Positions 28,893 to 38,170 of a stretch of DNA of 64,000 nt are shown piece after piece; within the stretch, counting starts at the first letter, position 1; every line of letters begins with the position of its first letter. The stretch comes from Prochlorococcus marinus XMU1412 (GTDB taxonomy: Bacteria; Cyanobacteriota; Cyanobacteriia; PCC-6307; Cyanobiaceae): contig NZ_JAAORJ010000001.1 of assembly GCF_017696315.1 (NCBI RefSeq), positions 207,526-271,525 of the forward strand. The letters run 5' to 3'. A program made the position numbers and the translations under genes. Under the pieces are notes generated by a model. That model did not search any database and was not told where the DNA came from. It saw only the letters and a list, made by a program, of their open reading frames with translations.

Positions 28893-29486
28893 TTAGATTT
28901 TTGCAAGAGTTACTTTTTCTGGCTGGTTTTGATATTTACCTCTTCTATCTTCATAGGTTGTAGAGCACGGATCACCTTCAAAAAAGAGTAGTTGGCAAAT
29001 ACCTTCTTCAGCATATATTCTGCAATCTGCACCTGAACTATTACTAAACTCTAAAGTTAGATGGCCTTCCCACCCTGCCTCTGCGGGCGTTGTATTAACA
29101 ATAATTCCAAGCCGGGCGTAAGTACTTTTGCCTATACAAATTACAGTTATATTTTCTGGTACTTTCATCTTTTCTAAAGCAACTCCTAAACCATAGGAGT
29201 GAGCAGGAAGAATAAAATAGTCTCCATCATTATCATGGTGAAGAACAGTTTTCTCTAAATTATCAGGATTAAACTTTTTGGGGTTCATCACAGTCCCAGG
29301 GACATGCCTGAAAATTAGGAATTCTTTTGATGAAAGTCTTAAATCATAGCCATAGGATGAACATCCGTAACTCAAAACTGGCTTTTGTTTATTCTCAGGC
29401 TCAAGATGTCTCACCAAATTTGATTGAAAGGGCTTTATCATGCCTTCGGCAGCTTTTTGATTTATCCAGAGATCATTTTTTAGCAT
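28893..29486 (-). CDS. dcd: dCTP deaminase
   Basis: Deaminates dCTP to dUTP, feeding dUMP for thymidylate. The 197-residue trimeric dUTPase-fold protein has GKSTYARLGI, the catalytic glutamate region TPAEAGWEGHLTLEFSN and a C-terminal YQNQ. It sits 4 bases after the cobalamin adenosyltransferase-like gene and 1 base before thyX, all on the minus strand. Confidence 0.96.
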   Translation of the reverse strand: MLKNDLWINQKAAEGMIKPFQSNLVRHLEPENKQKPVLSYGCSSYGYDLRLSSKEFLIFRHVPGTVMNPKKFNPDNLEKTVLHHDNDGDYFILPAHSYGLGVALEKMKVPENITVICIGKSTYARLGIIVNTTPAEAGWEGHLTLEFSNSSGADCRIYAEEGICQLLFFEGDPCSTTYEDRRGKYQNQPEKVTLAKI

Positions 29487-29490
29487 TGTT

Positions 29491-30072
29491 TTATGTGCGA
29501 AGTTCGGTAATTTGATTAGCCATTAATAATAAATCTTTAGGTATATCTGTACCAGTAAGGATTACATCTCCAGATATAAATCGGTTTTCAAGTGTTGAAA
29601 TCAAATCATCTTTATCGATAATTTTCTTATCAATAGCTAAAAAAATTTCATCAAGTATGATTTGGTCATTCTCTCCAGACTGTATTTCACTTTTACAAAA
29701 ATTCCATAATTCAATAGTAGATTCATGAATAGATTTTTTTAAATTCTTATTATTTTCAATTGTCTCAGAATTATATTGATCAAAGGAATGTGATGATCTT
29801 ACCCATGTTAAATTACCGCATAGCTTTACTGCATTATCAACTCCTTGCTTGACCCCTCCTTTCATAAATTGTATTAGTAGCACTTTCCTGCCAAGAGCAG
29901 CATTTCTCAGAGAGTCTCTAATGATGGATGTGTAGCTACCTCTATATGAAGATTGATAGATATGAATCTGTCCGTTTTGTGAAAATTTTTTTACGTTAAT
30001 TTTCCTTGAAGTATTTGTTTTTACAACATCAAGATTACCTTTGGAATATGGGTTAGGTGAACTAATTACCAT
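29491..30072 (-). CDS. Cob(I)alamin adenosyltransferase-like protein with degenerate P-loop
   Basis: A 193-residue protein of the CobA/CobO/BtuR type. It keeps VLLIQFMKGG, a Walker-B-like QIILDEIFLAIDKKII, and the closing VILTGTDIPKDLLLMANQITEL. The family P-loop (consensus GxGKGKT) reads SSYRGSYTS here (about residues 41-49), with no lysine or GKT. Either ATP is bound differently or the protein has a changed role. It leads a probable operon with dcd and thyX. The family call is good; activity is uncertain. Confidence 0.78.
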   Translation of the reverse strand: MVISSPNPYSKGNLDVVKTNTSRKINVKKFSQNGQIHIYQSSYRGSYTSIIRDSLRNAALGRKVLLIQFMKGGVKQGVDNAVKLCGNLTWVRSSHSFDQYNSETIENNKNLKKSIHESTIELWNFCKSEIQSGENDQIILDEIFLAIDKKIIDKDDLISTLENRFISGDVILTGTDIPKDLLLMANQITELRT

Positions 30073-30075
30073 TAT

Positions 30076-30112
30076 TTAGATTCTTTCTACATGCAGTATA
30101 ATTAGAATCTAA
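30076..30112. repeat. 9-base inverted repeat upstream of the cobO-like gene
   Basis: TTAGATTCT (30076-30084) and AGAATCTAA (30104-30112) are perfect inverted arms across 19 bases, starting 4 bases upstream of the cobO-like ATG. A TATAAT lies between them at 30097-30102 on the plus strand. It could be an operator or a leader hairpin; nothing proves which. Confidence 0.45.
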
Positions 30113-30208
30113 TGACGCTGCATATAGTGTAATTTTACTTAAAAAAGGGTTAAGTAATCTGAAGCTGAATGAAAAAAGCTTGTTGATAAACTGATAAGAA
30201 TTGAAAAT

Positions 30209-30251
30209 TGTTACTGTTGATACAAGATATTTCATTGTGTCTCCTTAAATT
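30209..30251 (+). promoter_or_regulatory. NtcA box and -10 of the ntcA promoter (autoregulation)
   Basis: TGT-N10-ACA at 30209-30224 contains GTT-N8-TAC, one base from the NtcA consensus GTA-N8-TAC. Exactly 22 bases after the TAC comes TAAATT (30246-30251), matching TAN3T. This is the full class II NtcA-activated promoter layout, ending about 20 bases before the ntcA ATG. Confidence 0.75.
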
Positions 30252-30271
30252 TTTTAATAGTCAAGACATTT

Positions 30272-31006
30272 ATGATACCTGCTTCACGAGGATTCAACCG
30301 CTTTAGTTCGCAACATTCCGGACAAAGTAAAATTAACTCTGTTGGAGAACGTTTTCCAATAAATAGAACTTTAATGGAAGTTATTAAAGGTCTAGATGGT
30401 GCAAGCACAGAAATGGTTGAGAGGTCTAAAACAATATTCTTCCCTGGAGACCCTGCTGAAAGGGTTTATCTTATAAGAAGAGGAGCAGTAAGACTTTCAA
30501 GAGTTTATGAGTCAGGTGAAGAAATAACTGTTGCTCTTTTAAGAGAGAATAGTCTCTTTGGTGTTTTATCTCTTCTAACAGGTCATAGATCCGATCGTTT
30601 TTACCATGCCATAGCATTCACGAGAGTTGAAATGATAACAGCACCTGCAAATTCTGTTTTAAGAGCTATAGAGGAAGATGCATCAGTCGGACTGTTACTT
30701 TTACAGGGGCTTTCAAGTAGGATCCTGCAAACTGAAACAATGATAGAGACTCTTACACATAGAGATATGTCTTCTCGTTTAGTAAGTTTTTTAATGGTCC
30801 TTTGTAGAGACTTTGGAGTTGCAGGTGAAAAAGGTATTACTATAGATTTAAGGCTTTCACATCAGGCAATTGCTGAAGCTATTGGCTCTACAAGAGTGAC
30901 CATTACAAGATTATTGGGAGATTTAAAGGATTCAGGGCTTCTTAATATTGAAAGAAAAAAGATCACAGTGTTCGATCCAATTGCTCTTGCAAAAAGATTT
31001 AATTGA
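30272..31006 (+). CDS. ntcA: Global nitrogen regulator NtcA
   Basis: CRP-family activator of nitrogen assimilation that responds to 2-oxoglutarate. The 244-residue protein has an effector-binding jelly roll (residues about 40-150) with [18 protein letters not shown], a long dimer helix, and a C-terminal helix-turn-helix [24 protein letters not shown] start. An NtcA box precedes it. Confidence 0.97.
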   Translation: MIPASRGFNRFSSQHSGQSKINSVGERFPINRTLMEVIKGLDGASTEMVERSKTIFFPGDPAERVYLIRRGAVRLSRVYESGEEITVALLRENSLFGVLSLLTGHRSDRFYHAIAFTRVEMITAPANSVLRAIEEDASVGLLLLQGLSSRILQTETMIETLTHRDMSSRLVSFLMVLCRDFGVAGEKGITIDLRLSHQAIAEAIGSTRVTITRLLGDLKDSGLLNIERKKITVFDPIALAKRFN

Positions 31007-31008
31007 TT

Positions 31009-31025
31009 CATCATAAATTATGATG
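31009..31025. repeat. 17-base palindrome after ntcA
   Basis: CATCATAA and TTATGATG flank a central A, between the ntcA stop and the next gene. No T run follows, so it is a poor terminator. It may be a weak hairpin or protein site. Confidence 0.4.
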
Positions 31026-31045
31026 TATAGAGTATATGCAAAAGT

Positions 31046-32011
31046 GTGGCTTGGATTTTAATTGTTTTTTTAATATTACTAGGGGGATTAATTGCACCAT
31101 TTGGGGATATTCTTGGAACAAAGATTGGTAAAGCAAGATTTAGTATCTTAAAATTAAGACCGAAAAAAACAGCAACCATTATAACTATTATTACTGGTGG
31201 GTTTATTAGTTCAGTATCAATAGGTTTATTGATTTTAGTAAGTGAAGAATTCAGACAAAGGCTTTTTGTTGATATTCCGTTTCTGCAAAAAACTTTAGAT
31301 GAAAGTAAAAAGGCCTTAATCCCTTTACTGGAAGAACAAAAGGAACTAGAAGGTAAAATTATTCAAAAAGAAAAGGAGTTAAATCAATTAAAAAATAATA
31401 TTAATGAATTTAGGAGAGGAAATATTGTTATTAAAAGAGGACAAACTTTGTTTATAGCTGAAATTAATTCTAGCTCAAATGTAAAACTAGACTTTACAAA
31501 AATCTACAATGAAGCTGATAAATTTGTTAAGAAAATTGTTATTCCAGTTAATAAAGAAGCAAAAAATATTCTTTTGTGGAGACCTAGTGATATTACAAAA
31601 ATTAAGACAATAGCTGCAGAGGGTGGTAACTGGATTTTACTCATCAAATCAGCAACAAATGTTTTAAAAGGTGATAATTATGTTTTTGTATCTCCTGATT
31701 TATTAGAGAATAAATTTATAGTCAAAAAAGGGGAAGTTATTACTAGTTCAGTTCTGGGAGAAAGTGATTTAAATCTTAATTCAATAAATTCAAAAATTAA
31801 ATCATTGCTTAGAGAAACAAGGGATGAAATCAAATCAAAAGGATCACAAGTTAGTGAAATTAAAACAAATCGAAATTTTGTAAAAAAAATTAGAGACTTT
31901 CTTCAAGAAAATCAAAATATCAAATTTAAGTTAGAAGTAGTATCTTTGAGAGATAGTAAAACTATAGAACCCATAGTCGTTGAAATCAATATTTTAAAGG
32001 TTGCATCTTAA
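31046..32011 (+). CDS. DUF3084 membrane-anchored coiled-coil protein
   Basis: 321 residues with two membrane helices near the N-terminus (WILIVFLILLGGLIAPFGD and TIITGGFISSVSIGLLILV). A coiled coil follows at about 95-135, and then a conserved cyanobacterial domain with RGQTLFIAEI. The layout fits DUF3084. The start is GTG at 31046. It abuts the RNase H-fold gene with no gap, indicating an operon. Function unknown. Confidence 0.82.
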   Translation: MAWILIVFLILLGGLIAPFGDILGTKIGKARFSILKLRPKKTATIITIITGGFISSVSIGLLILVSEEFRQRLFVDIPFLQKTLDESKKALIPLLEEQKELEGKIIQKEKELNQLKNNINEFRRGNIVIKRGQTLFIAEINSSSNVKLDFTKIYNEADKFVKKIVIPVNKEAKNILLWRPSDITKIKTIAAEGGNWILLIKSATNVLKGDNYVFVSPDLLENKFIVKKGEVITSSVLGESDLNLNSINSKIKSLLRETRDEIKSKGSQVSEIKTNRNFVKKIRDFLQENQNIKFKLEVVSLRDSKTIEPIVVEINILKVAS

Positions 32012-32449
32012 ATGACGAGAGTTATAACTATTGATCCCGGGAAAAGTAAATGCGGCTTAGTATTAGCTGAATTAAGTGAAAAAAAAGTTTGTGAAGCGAT
32101 TATTCTTAAAAGTGAATTAATTGAGAATTATGTCAGAAATTTAATTGCCGCTGAGGACATATCACAAATTATTATTGGCAATGGTACCACAAGTAGAGAA
32201 ATTAGAGAAAAACTATATTTTTTTAAAAAAGAAATAATAACTTTTGAGGAAAAAAATACCACCTACAGGGCTAAAGCAAGATATTTCGAACTTTTCCCAA
32301 TTAGTGGTTTGAAGTTTTTAATGCCTAGGGAGGTTTTTATCCTTAATAAAAACCTTGATGCGATATCAGCATTGATAATTTTAGAAGATTATTGCAAAAC
32401 GAAGTTCTCTTTGAATCAAAATATAGATTTTAAAACTTGGCTGAAATAG
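32012..32449 (+). CDS. RuvC/YqgF-like RNase H-fold protein
   Basis: A 145-residue protein whose first strand ITIDPGKSKCGLVLAE has the aspartate of RNase H-fold resolvases. IIIGNGTTSREI, a central EEKNTTYRAKARYFEL and a final NLDAISALIILEDY with a second acidic residue match the YqgF/RuvC layout. The family includes Holliday junction nucleases, but the substrate is unknown. It overlaps the convergent DUF3146 gene by 20 bases. Confidence 0.75.
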   Translation: MTRVITIDPGKSKCGLVLAELSEKKVCEAIILKSELIENYVRNLIAAEDISQIIIGNGTTSREIREKLYFFKKEIITFEEKNTTYRAKARYFELFPISGLKFLMPREVFILNKNLDAISALIILEDYCKTKFSLNQNIDFKTWLK

Positions 32450-32687
32450 TGAACTTATATTCATGCCCTGTTTCTAGTTCATAATCTTTTTTCAATAAGA
32501 ATCTCAATAAGGCATCCTCAATTAATGCTCTTCCCAAAGGTGGATTTACCTTTAATAGACCTTTATTAAAGGACCATGTAAAAGTCCATTTAAATTGACT
32601 AGCTACCACAACACCCTGAATTTGCTTTTTTGAGAAGCAATATTCTTTAACACTTACATTGGCAATCGTTTCAGGTTTTGAACGCAT
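32430..32687 (-). CDS. DUF3146 family protein
   Basis: An 85-residue beta-rich protein. GVVVASQFKWTFTWSFNKGLLKV, then PPLGRALIEDALLRFLLKKDYELE, match the cyanobacterial DUF3146 pattern. ATG start, 3 bases after pth on the same strand, so it is probably an operon member. Function unknown. Confidence 0.83.
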   Translation of the reverse strand: MRSKPETIANVSVKEYCFSKKQIQGVVVASQFKWTFTWSFNKGLLKVNPPLGRALIEDALLRFLLKKDYELETGHEYKFTISAKF

Positions 32688-32690
32688 TTC

Positions 32691-33293
32691 TTAAGGTTGG
32701 TCTTTGTCAAAAGAATTTAATTCATTAATTATGAATTCTTCTTTTTTAGTATTTATTTGTTCTAGGGATTCTATTACTCTCTTATATACTTTATCCAATA
32801 TTGATTTTTCTTCTGGAGAAATATTTCCTAATACATATGAAATGGTATTTAAATTATTTTTTCCTTTTATTACAGGAGGTGAACCAATACCAATTCTTAT
32901 TCTCTTAAAGTTTTGTGTCTGTAATTGTTCAATGATGCTTTTCAGCCCGTTATGTCCGCCTGAGCTTCCTTTTCTTCTAAATCTTATTTTTCCAAGGGGA
33001 AGATCTTTATCATCGACTATTACATAAATCTGATCTAAATTTATTTTGTACCAATCAACTATTGCTCGGACAGCATCACCACTGTTATTCATAAACGTAT
33101 TTGGCAAAAATAACCTGAAATTAGAATCATTTATTTTAAATTCTGAGCAGGAACTTTTAAGCTTATCTTTTAATAAAAAATTTGAATTATATTTTTTCGA
33201 GAGATATTTAAGCAGTAAAAAACCAATATTATGTCTGCTTTTTGAGTACTTTTTACCAGGATTACCCAATCCAATTAAAAATATCTCATTCAT
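32691..33293 (-). CDS. pth: Peptidyl-tRNA hydrolase
   Basis: Rescues stalled peptidyl-tRNAs. The 200-residue protein has the N-terminal GLGNPGKKYSKSRHNIGF with catalytic His, FLPNTFMNNSGDAV, DDKDLPLGKIRFRRKGSSGGHNGLKSI and RIRIGIGSP. It follows psbH by 144 bases on the same strand. Confidence 0.96.
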   Translation of the reverse strand: MNEIFLIGLGNPGKKYSKSRHNIGFLLLKYLSKKYNSNFLLKDKLKSSCSEFKINDSNFRLFLPNTFMNNSGDAVRAIVDWYKINLDQIYVIVDDKDLPLGKIRFRRKGSSGGHNGLKSIIEQLQTQNFKRIRIGIGSPPVIKGKNNLNTISYVLGNISPEEKSILDKVYKRVIESLEQINTKKEEFIINELNSFDKDQP

Positions 33294-33437
33294 GGTGTAT
33301 TTCTCATTCTCTTTTCATTGAGAATTTTAAATATATAAGCAAACTATAACCTAGTAAATTAAAACAAAGGTTCTAAAAAAGGATTATTTAGACATATTCA
33401 AAATTATTGGGATAAATTCTTGATAGATTTTAGAAGT

Positions 33438-33638
33438 CTAGTTTCCATTCCAATCTACTGAGAAACCCTGTAATAAAAGCGATTGGTTATAAATTTGTAG
33501 AAGAATAACTAAAAAAACCAAAAGTAGTAGGCCAATTACTGTCATTACAGGAACTGCTCCCCAACCGGGTACAACTTTTCCTTGACCTGAATTGCCAATT
33601 GCTTTTAAAAGACTTCCTAAGGCTGTTTTTTGACCCAT
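33438..33638 (-). CDS. psbH: Photosystem II protein PsbH
   Basis: A single-span PSII subunit near CP47 that supports QB-site stability. 66 residues: [19 protein letters not shown], then [20 protein letters not shown] (membrane helix). It lacks the longer phosphorylated N-terminus of plants, as expected. It diverges from psbN. Confidence 0.97.
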
Positions 33639-33718
33639 GTTAAATTCACAAAATCGAATATTATTTCGCTATTGTATAAGAACTTATACATAAATTGTTT
33701 ACAAACTTAGCAAAATTG

Positions 33719-33871
33719 ATGCAAACTTTATCATCTACTCCAGATCCTGCAGTTTCCGTAGCTGTAACAATTCTAGCATTACTGTTAGCTTTGACCGGTT
33801 TTGGTCTATGGACTGCCTTTGGACCTAAAGCAGCAAAGCTTACTGATCCTTGGGATGATCATGACGATTAA
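33719..33871 (+). CDS. psbN: PsbN, photosystem II assembly factor
   Basis: 50 residues with one membrane helix (AVSVAVTILALLLALTGFGL) and the conserved WTAFGPKAAKLTDPWDDHDD ending. In plants PsbN assists PSII assembly. It lies divergent from psbH, with the starts 80 bases apart, the standard cyanobacterial arrangement. ATG at 33719. Confidence 0.95.
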   Translation: MQTLSSTPDPAVSVAVTILALLLALTGFGLWTAFGPKAAKLTDPWDDHDD

Positions 33872-33980
33872 TTAATCCTTAAAGTATTTCAAAATTTTCC
33901 AAAAATACAAAAGGTAAACTTTTGATCATAGTTTAATTATAAATTTAATAGTATATAAATCTGTCAGCACTAGTATTTCC

Positions 33981-34109
33981 ATGCTCGCCTTAAAAATTTC
34001 TGTTTACACTATCGTCTTTTTCTTTGTAGGAATATTTCTATTTGGATTTTTAGCAAGTGATCCAACTAGAACGCCAAACAGAAAAGATCTAGAAAGTCCT
34101 CAAGATTAA
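33981..34109 (+). CDS. psbI: Photosystem II protein PsbI
   Basis: 42 residues. [20 protein letters not shown] is the membrane helix, and [17 protein letters not shown] follows. Low-molecular-weight subunit bound to D1 near the reaction centre. ATG at 33981. It follows psbN by 109 bases. Confidence 0.96.
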
Positions 34110-34132
34110 TTTATTAATTAAGATAATTTAAA

Positions 34133-36127
34133 TTGATTTCCAGAATTTCTAAAAAAGTAATATTTTATTCCTTTCTGTTTATTAATTTTCTACAGCCATC
34201 ACAATCAGCTGAATCCCCAAAAATTAATAAAAATACCAATAAACTAAATGTTGAATTAACTCTATCAAAAACACCTAATGATGAGATCCCACCAAGTTCT
34301 TCTGAAAATTTAAATGAAACTATTACCTATGTAAATTTATTTCAGAAAAATTTTGATTCACTTTTAGCGGCAAATGACGAAAAACAACAAGAGTTAATAA
34401 TCCAATCTGATAAACAGTCTGAAATAAATGATGTTATTTATGCAGAGGGAAATGTATCTGTTTCTTATAGGGGCAAACTGTTTAAAGCAGATACTTTAAT
34501 TTACGATAAGTTAAATAAAAAAATTAGTGCTAAGGGTAATGTCTCTTTAGTACTAAGTAATCAAATTTTTAAAGCTTCACAATTGGAGTACAGTTTTATT
34601 AATGAAAAAGGCTATTTATTAGATGTTAAGGGGTCTATTGATACTAATACCTTATTGGAGGACTTGTCCTCAAATTTCAGCTCATTAGACTCTAAAAATA
34701 TAGAAAATTTACTTGAATTAAAAAAAAAGGAAGTTTTACATACTCCTAGCGAGATTGAGAATTGGTTATTTTTTACAGATAAAATAAATATAGATGGAAA
34801 AAAATGGAAAAGTAAGCAGGCTGTATTTAGTAATGATTTACTAGAATTTAAACAAGTTAAATTAGCAATTAATTCACTAGAAGTTATTCCTGAAGAAGAT
34901 AAATTACGATTTAATTCATCATTAAATTATTTGATATTTGAAGAAAAAGTTTCAATACCATTTTGGATTGGAGATAGAACTTTAACTAATTCTGGAGAAT
35001 TCTTTAACTTTGATAACAGATGGAATTTAGGTTATGACAATTTAGATAAGGATGGATATTTTATTGGGAGAAAATTTAACTCTATTGATATATCAGATGA
35101 TTTTGTTCTTGATTTGGAGCCGCAATTTTTGATTCAACGCTCACTTAAAGGCTATACAAAAAGTTTTGTAAAAAAGGATGAATCAATAACTTCTGAGAGA
35201 CTTAAAAGAAATACGAATTTTGAAGATTACTTTGCTCTAAGATCTCTCATAAAAGGCAAAAAAAATAATTGGGATTTAGAAATAGAAAAGAATATAAATA
35301 CTTTTGATTTGAATAAATTTTCAGATGGATTTAGATTCAAAACTAAATTGAGTAAAGAAATTGATTTTTTAGATTCAAAGTGGGATATAAGCCTTTATGG
35401 AATTTATAGAGAGAGAGTTTGGAATGGTTCATTGGGTGAGGCTGAAATTTACTCAGGTTATGGTACAAAATTACAAAAAGAAAATACTTGGGTTGTAAAT
35501 GGCATTAAAAAGACAGAAATTTTTTCTTTAGGTTTATCTGATATAACGGCAGAGGCTTTAAATACAAAAAATCTAGTAACTAATCTAAAAGCTAACTTGT
35601 TTTATGCTCTCGATCAGAAATTTCCCTTAAATATTGAATATCCTAATAATAAAACTATAGATATTTCATATAGATACATTCCTAAACCAGTCACTAAAGG
35701 ATTTAGTCTTAATACGCGATTAGAAGCATCATCTTCTTTCTACGAAAACGGAAATCATCAAGAATATTTAGGTTTAGGTATAGGCCCAGAATTAATATTG
35801 GGTAATTTTAAAAATAAAACTTTTGACTATACTCGTTTAAGCATTTTCTCTTTTTATCGATTTAAAAGTGGAGAGAGTGTTTTTAAATTCGACCAAAATA
35901 ACGATAATTTCACTTTGAATCTTGCTTTTGATCAGCAATTATTTGGGCCAGTAATACTGAAAAGCTTTGGGACTTTAAATCTAACGAATGATTCTGATAA
36001 TTACGGTGAATTTATAAATTCTAAAATCTCATTAAATTGGAAAAAAAGAGCCTATGAATTTGGTATTTTTTATCAACCTCATAATCAAGCAGGAGGAATT
36101 TCTTTTGAGTTATTTGGATTTAAATAA
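34133..36127 (+). CDS. LptD/OstA-like outer-membrane protein (DUF3769)
   Basis: A 664-residue exported protein. The signal peptide ends near SQSAES. An OstA-type beta-jellyroll lies at about 95-175 (VIYAEGNVSVSYRGKLFKADTLIYD) with a repeated strand pattern. A C-terminal barrel-like region follows, rich in alternating aromatic strands, ending EFGIFYQPHNQAGGISFELFGFK. This fits DUF3769, the cyanobacterial relative of LptD, which inserts lipopolysaccharide. The start is TTG at 34133. Its end touches leuD. Confidence 0.78.
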   Translation: MISRISKKVIFYSFLFINFLQPSQSAESPKINKNTNKLNVELTLSKTPNDEIPPSSSENLNETITYVNLFQKNFDSLLAANDEKQQELIIQSDKQSEINDVIYAEGNVSVSYRGKLFKADTLIYDKLNKKISAKGNVSLVLSNQIFKASQLEYSFINEKGYLLDVKGSIDTNTLLEDLSSNFSSLDSKNIENLLELKKKEVLHTPSEIENWLFFTDKINIDGKKWKSKQAVFSNDLLEFKQVKLAINSLEVIPEEDKLRFNSSLNYLIFEEKVSIPFWIGDRTLTNSGEFFNFDNRWNLGYDNLDKDGYFIGRKFNSIDISDDFVLDLEPQFLIQRSLKGYTKSFVKKDESITSERLKRNTNFEDYFALRSLIKGKKNNWDLEIEKNINTFDLNKFSDGFRFKTKLSKEIDFLDSKWDISLYGIYRERVWNGSLGEAEIYSGYGTKLQKENTWVVNGIKKTEIFSLGLSDITAEALNTKNLVTNLKANLFYALDQKFPLNIEYPNNKTIDISYRYIPKPVTKGFSLNTRLEASSSFYENGNHQEYLGLGIGPELILGNFKNKTFDYTRLSIFSFYRFKSGESVFKFDQNNDNFTLNLAFDQQLFGPVILKSFGTLNLTNDSDNYGEFINSKISLNWKKRAYEFGIFYQPHNQAGGISFELFGFK

Positions 36128-36751
36128 CTATGTGAAATCAGAATTAAAATTTAAATAGGGTAAATCATTAAATTTATTTTCAATTAGTTTTTCATTCTCA
36201 AGCAGTGTTGAAGTTGCATCCCATTCTCCTGATAAAAACATTCTTCTTGAGCTTTCTTTAATCTCAAGATTAAAACTTAAGTCTTTTGATTTTGCTAATG
36301 AATTTTGAAGATCAATTTCTAAGAATAAAAATTTATTATCCTTATTTTTTTGAATTTCTTGGATTGATTTTTTTGGTAGGGTAAAACATGGGATTCCTAT
36401 TGCAATACAGTTACTGTAGAAAATATCGGCGAAACTCTCTGCTATGATTGCTTTTATGCCCCATCTCATAAGTGCTTGGGGGGCATGTTCTCTGCTGGAA
36501 CCACATCCAAAATTGCTATTAACAATTAGTATTGTGGCATTTTTGTTTTCCTCTAGATCGAAAGGATGCCTTCCCTTTAAAGTTTCTCTATCATCCTCAA
36601 AAACAGATTCACTCAATGAATCAAAGTTAACACACTTCAAGAAACGCGCTGGAATTATTCGATCTGTATCAATGTCGTTACCAATCAAGGAGATACATTG
36701 ACCTTTTATTTGTGTAATTTTTCCAATTGGTAGGGTAAACTCGGATTTCAT
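36128..36751 (-). CDS. leuD: 3-isopropylmalate dehydratase small subunit
   Basis: Swivel-domain subunit of isopropylmalate isomerase in leucine synthesis. 207 residues with GNDIDTDRIIPARFLK, NFGCGSSREHAPQAL and ANCIAIGIP-like segment SNCIAIGIP. The start shares one base with the leuC stop (TAATG), so translation is coupled. Confidence 0.96.
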   Translation of the reverse strand: MKSEFTLPIGKITQIKGQCISLIGNDIDTDRIIPARFLKCVNFDSLSESVFEDDRETLKGRHPFDLEENKNATILIVNSNFGCGSSREHAPQALMRWGIKAIIAESFADIFYSNCIAIGIPCFTLPKKSIQEIQKNKDNKFLFLEIDLQNSLAKSKDLSFNLEIKESSRRMFLSGEWDATSTLLENEKLIENKFNDLPYLNFNSDFT

Positions 36752-38157
36752 TAGTTGATGAATTCTCGAACGTCACTGACTTTGCCATTAATTGCAGCCG
36801 CAGCAACCATTGCTGGACTCATTAGTAGTGTTCTTCCACTAGGAGATCCCTGTCTACCCTTGAAATTTCTATTACTAGAACTTGCACTAACTTGATTACC
36901 TATTAGCTTATCTGAATTCATTGCTAAACACATTGAGCAGCCGGGTTCTCTCCATTGAAATCCAGAATTCTTAAATATTTTATCAAGACCTTCCTGTTTT
37001 GCTTCATCGGCGACTTTTTCTGAACCGGGGACCACAAATGCTTTTACATTCTTAGATACTTTTTTATCTTTTAATACTTGAGCTGCAACTCTCAAGTCAC
37101 TGAGTCGCCCATTTGTACAACTGCCTATGAAACAAACGTCTACCGGGATATCTTTTATTGGTTGTCCTGGCTTGAAACTCATATATTCGTAAGCCTCTTC
37201 AGCAACTAATTTGTCATTTGGGGACAATTCATCTAAGAGAGGGATTTGTTGATTAATGCCTATACTTTGGCCCGGAGTAATCCCCCATGTAACTGTTGGC
37301 TCTATTTTAGAGGCATCTATTTTAATTACATCATCATAAATTGAATCTTCATCGCTTTTTAATGATCTCCACCATTTGAGCGCGTTTTCCCAATACTCAT
37401 TTTTTGGTGCGCATAATTTATTCTTGATGTAGCTAAAGGTCTTTTCATCAGGGTTTATATAGCCGCATCTGGCGCCCCCTTCAATAGACATATTACATAT
37501 TGTCATTCTTTCTTCCATTGATAATGCGCTAATCGCAGGGCCTGCGAATTCATACGCGAAACCTACTCCAGCCTTTACACCAAGTTCATTAATAATATGA
37601 AGCACTAGATCTTTAGCATAAACCCCATGAGATAATTTATTTTCACACCAAATTTGCCTTACCTTCAATTTGTTCATGGCTATGGTTTGGGTAGCAAGAA
37701 CATCCCTTACTTGGCTTGTACCTATACCAAAAGCAATTGAGCCAAACGCGCCATGAGTTGAAGTATGGGAATCTCCACAAGCGATTGTCATGCCCGGCTG
37801 GGTTAGCCCCAATTCTGGGGCTACTACATGCACTATTCCTTGATTTCCACTACCAATATTAAAAAATCTTATTTTGTGTTGTAAACAGTTCTTTTCAAGT
37901 GTTTCAATCATCTGTTCAGCTAGATTATCTTTGAAAGGCCTGCTCTGATTATCTGTTGGCACAATATGATCAACAGTAGCAACAGTTCTATCAGGGAATT
38001 TTACTTTTAATTTTTTGTCTTTTAAAGCACCAAATGCTTGAGGACTAGTCACTTCATGGATAAGATGAAGACCAATAAATATTTGATCAGATCCTCCAGG
38101 AAGAGTTGAAACTTTATGTAAATCCCAAACTTTATCAAATAGGGTATCTTGACTCAA
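36751..38157 (-). CDS. leuC: 3-isopropylmalate dehydratase large subunit
   Basis: Aconitase-family subunit carrying a 4Fe-4S cluster. 468 residues. Cluster cysteines are seen in FIGSCTNGR and [23 protein letters not shown] and [11 protein letters not shown] are typical. It lies in the order glyA-cinA-leuC-leuD on the minus strand, with gaps from -4 to 13 bases. Confidence 0.97.
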   Translation of the reverse strand: MSQDTLFDKVWDLHKVSTLPGGSDQIFIGLHLIHEVTSPQAFGALKDKKLKVKFPDRTVATVDHIVPTDNQSRPFKDNLAEQMIETLEKNCLQHKIRFFNIGSGNQGIVHVVAPELGLTQPGMTIACGDSHTSTHGAFGSIAFGIGTSQVRDVLATQTIAMNKLKVRQIWCENKLSHGVYAKDLVLHIINELGVKAGVGFAYEFAGPAISALSMEERMTICNMSIEGGARCGYINPDEKTFSYIKNKLCAPKNEYWENALKWWRSLKSDEDSIYDDVIKIDASKIEPTVTWGITPGQSIGINQQIPLLDELSPNDKLVAEEAYEYMSFKPGQPIKDIPVDVCFIGSCTNGRLSDLRVAAQVLKDKKVSKNVKAFVVPGSEKVADEAKQEGLDKIFKNSGFQWREPGCSMCLAMNSDKLIGNQVSASSSNRNFKGRQGSPSGRTLLMSPAMVAAAAINGKVSDVREFIN

Positions 38158-38170
38158 TTTGTAAAAATAG

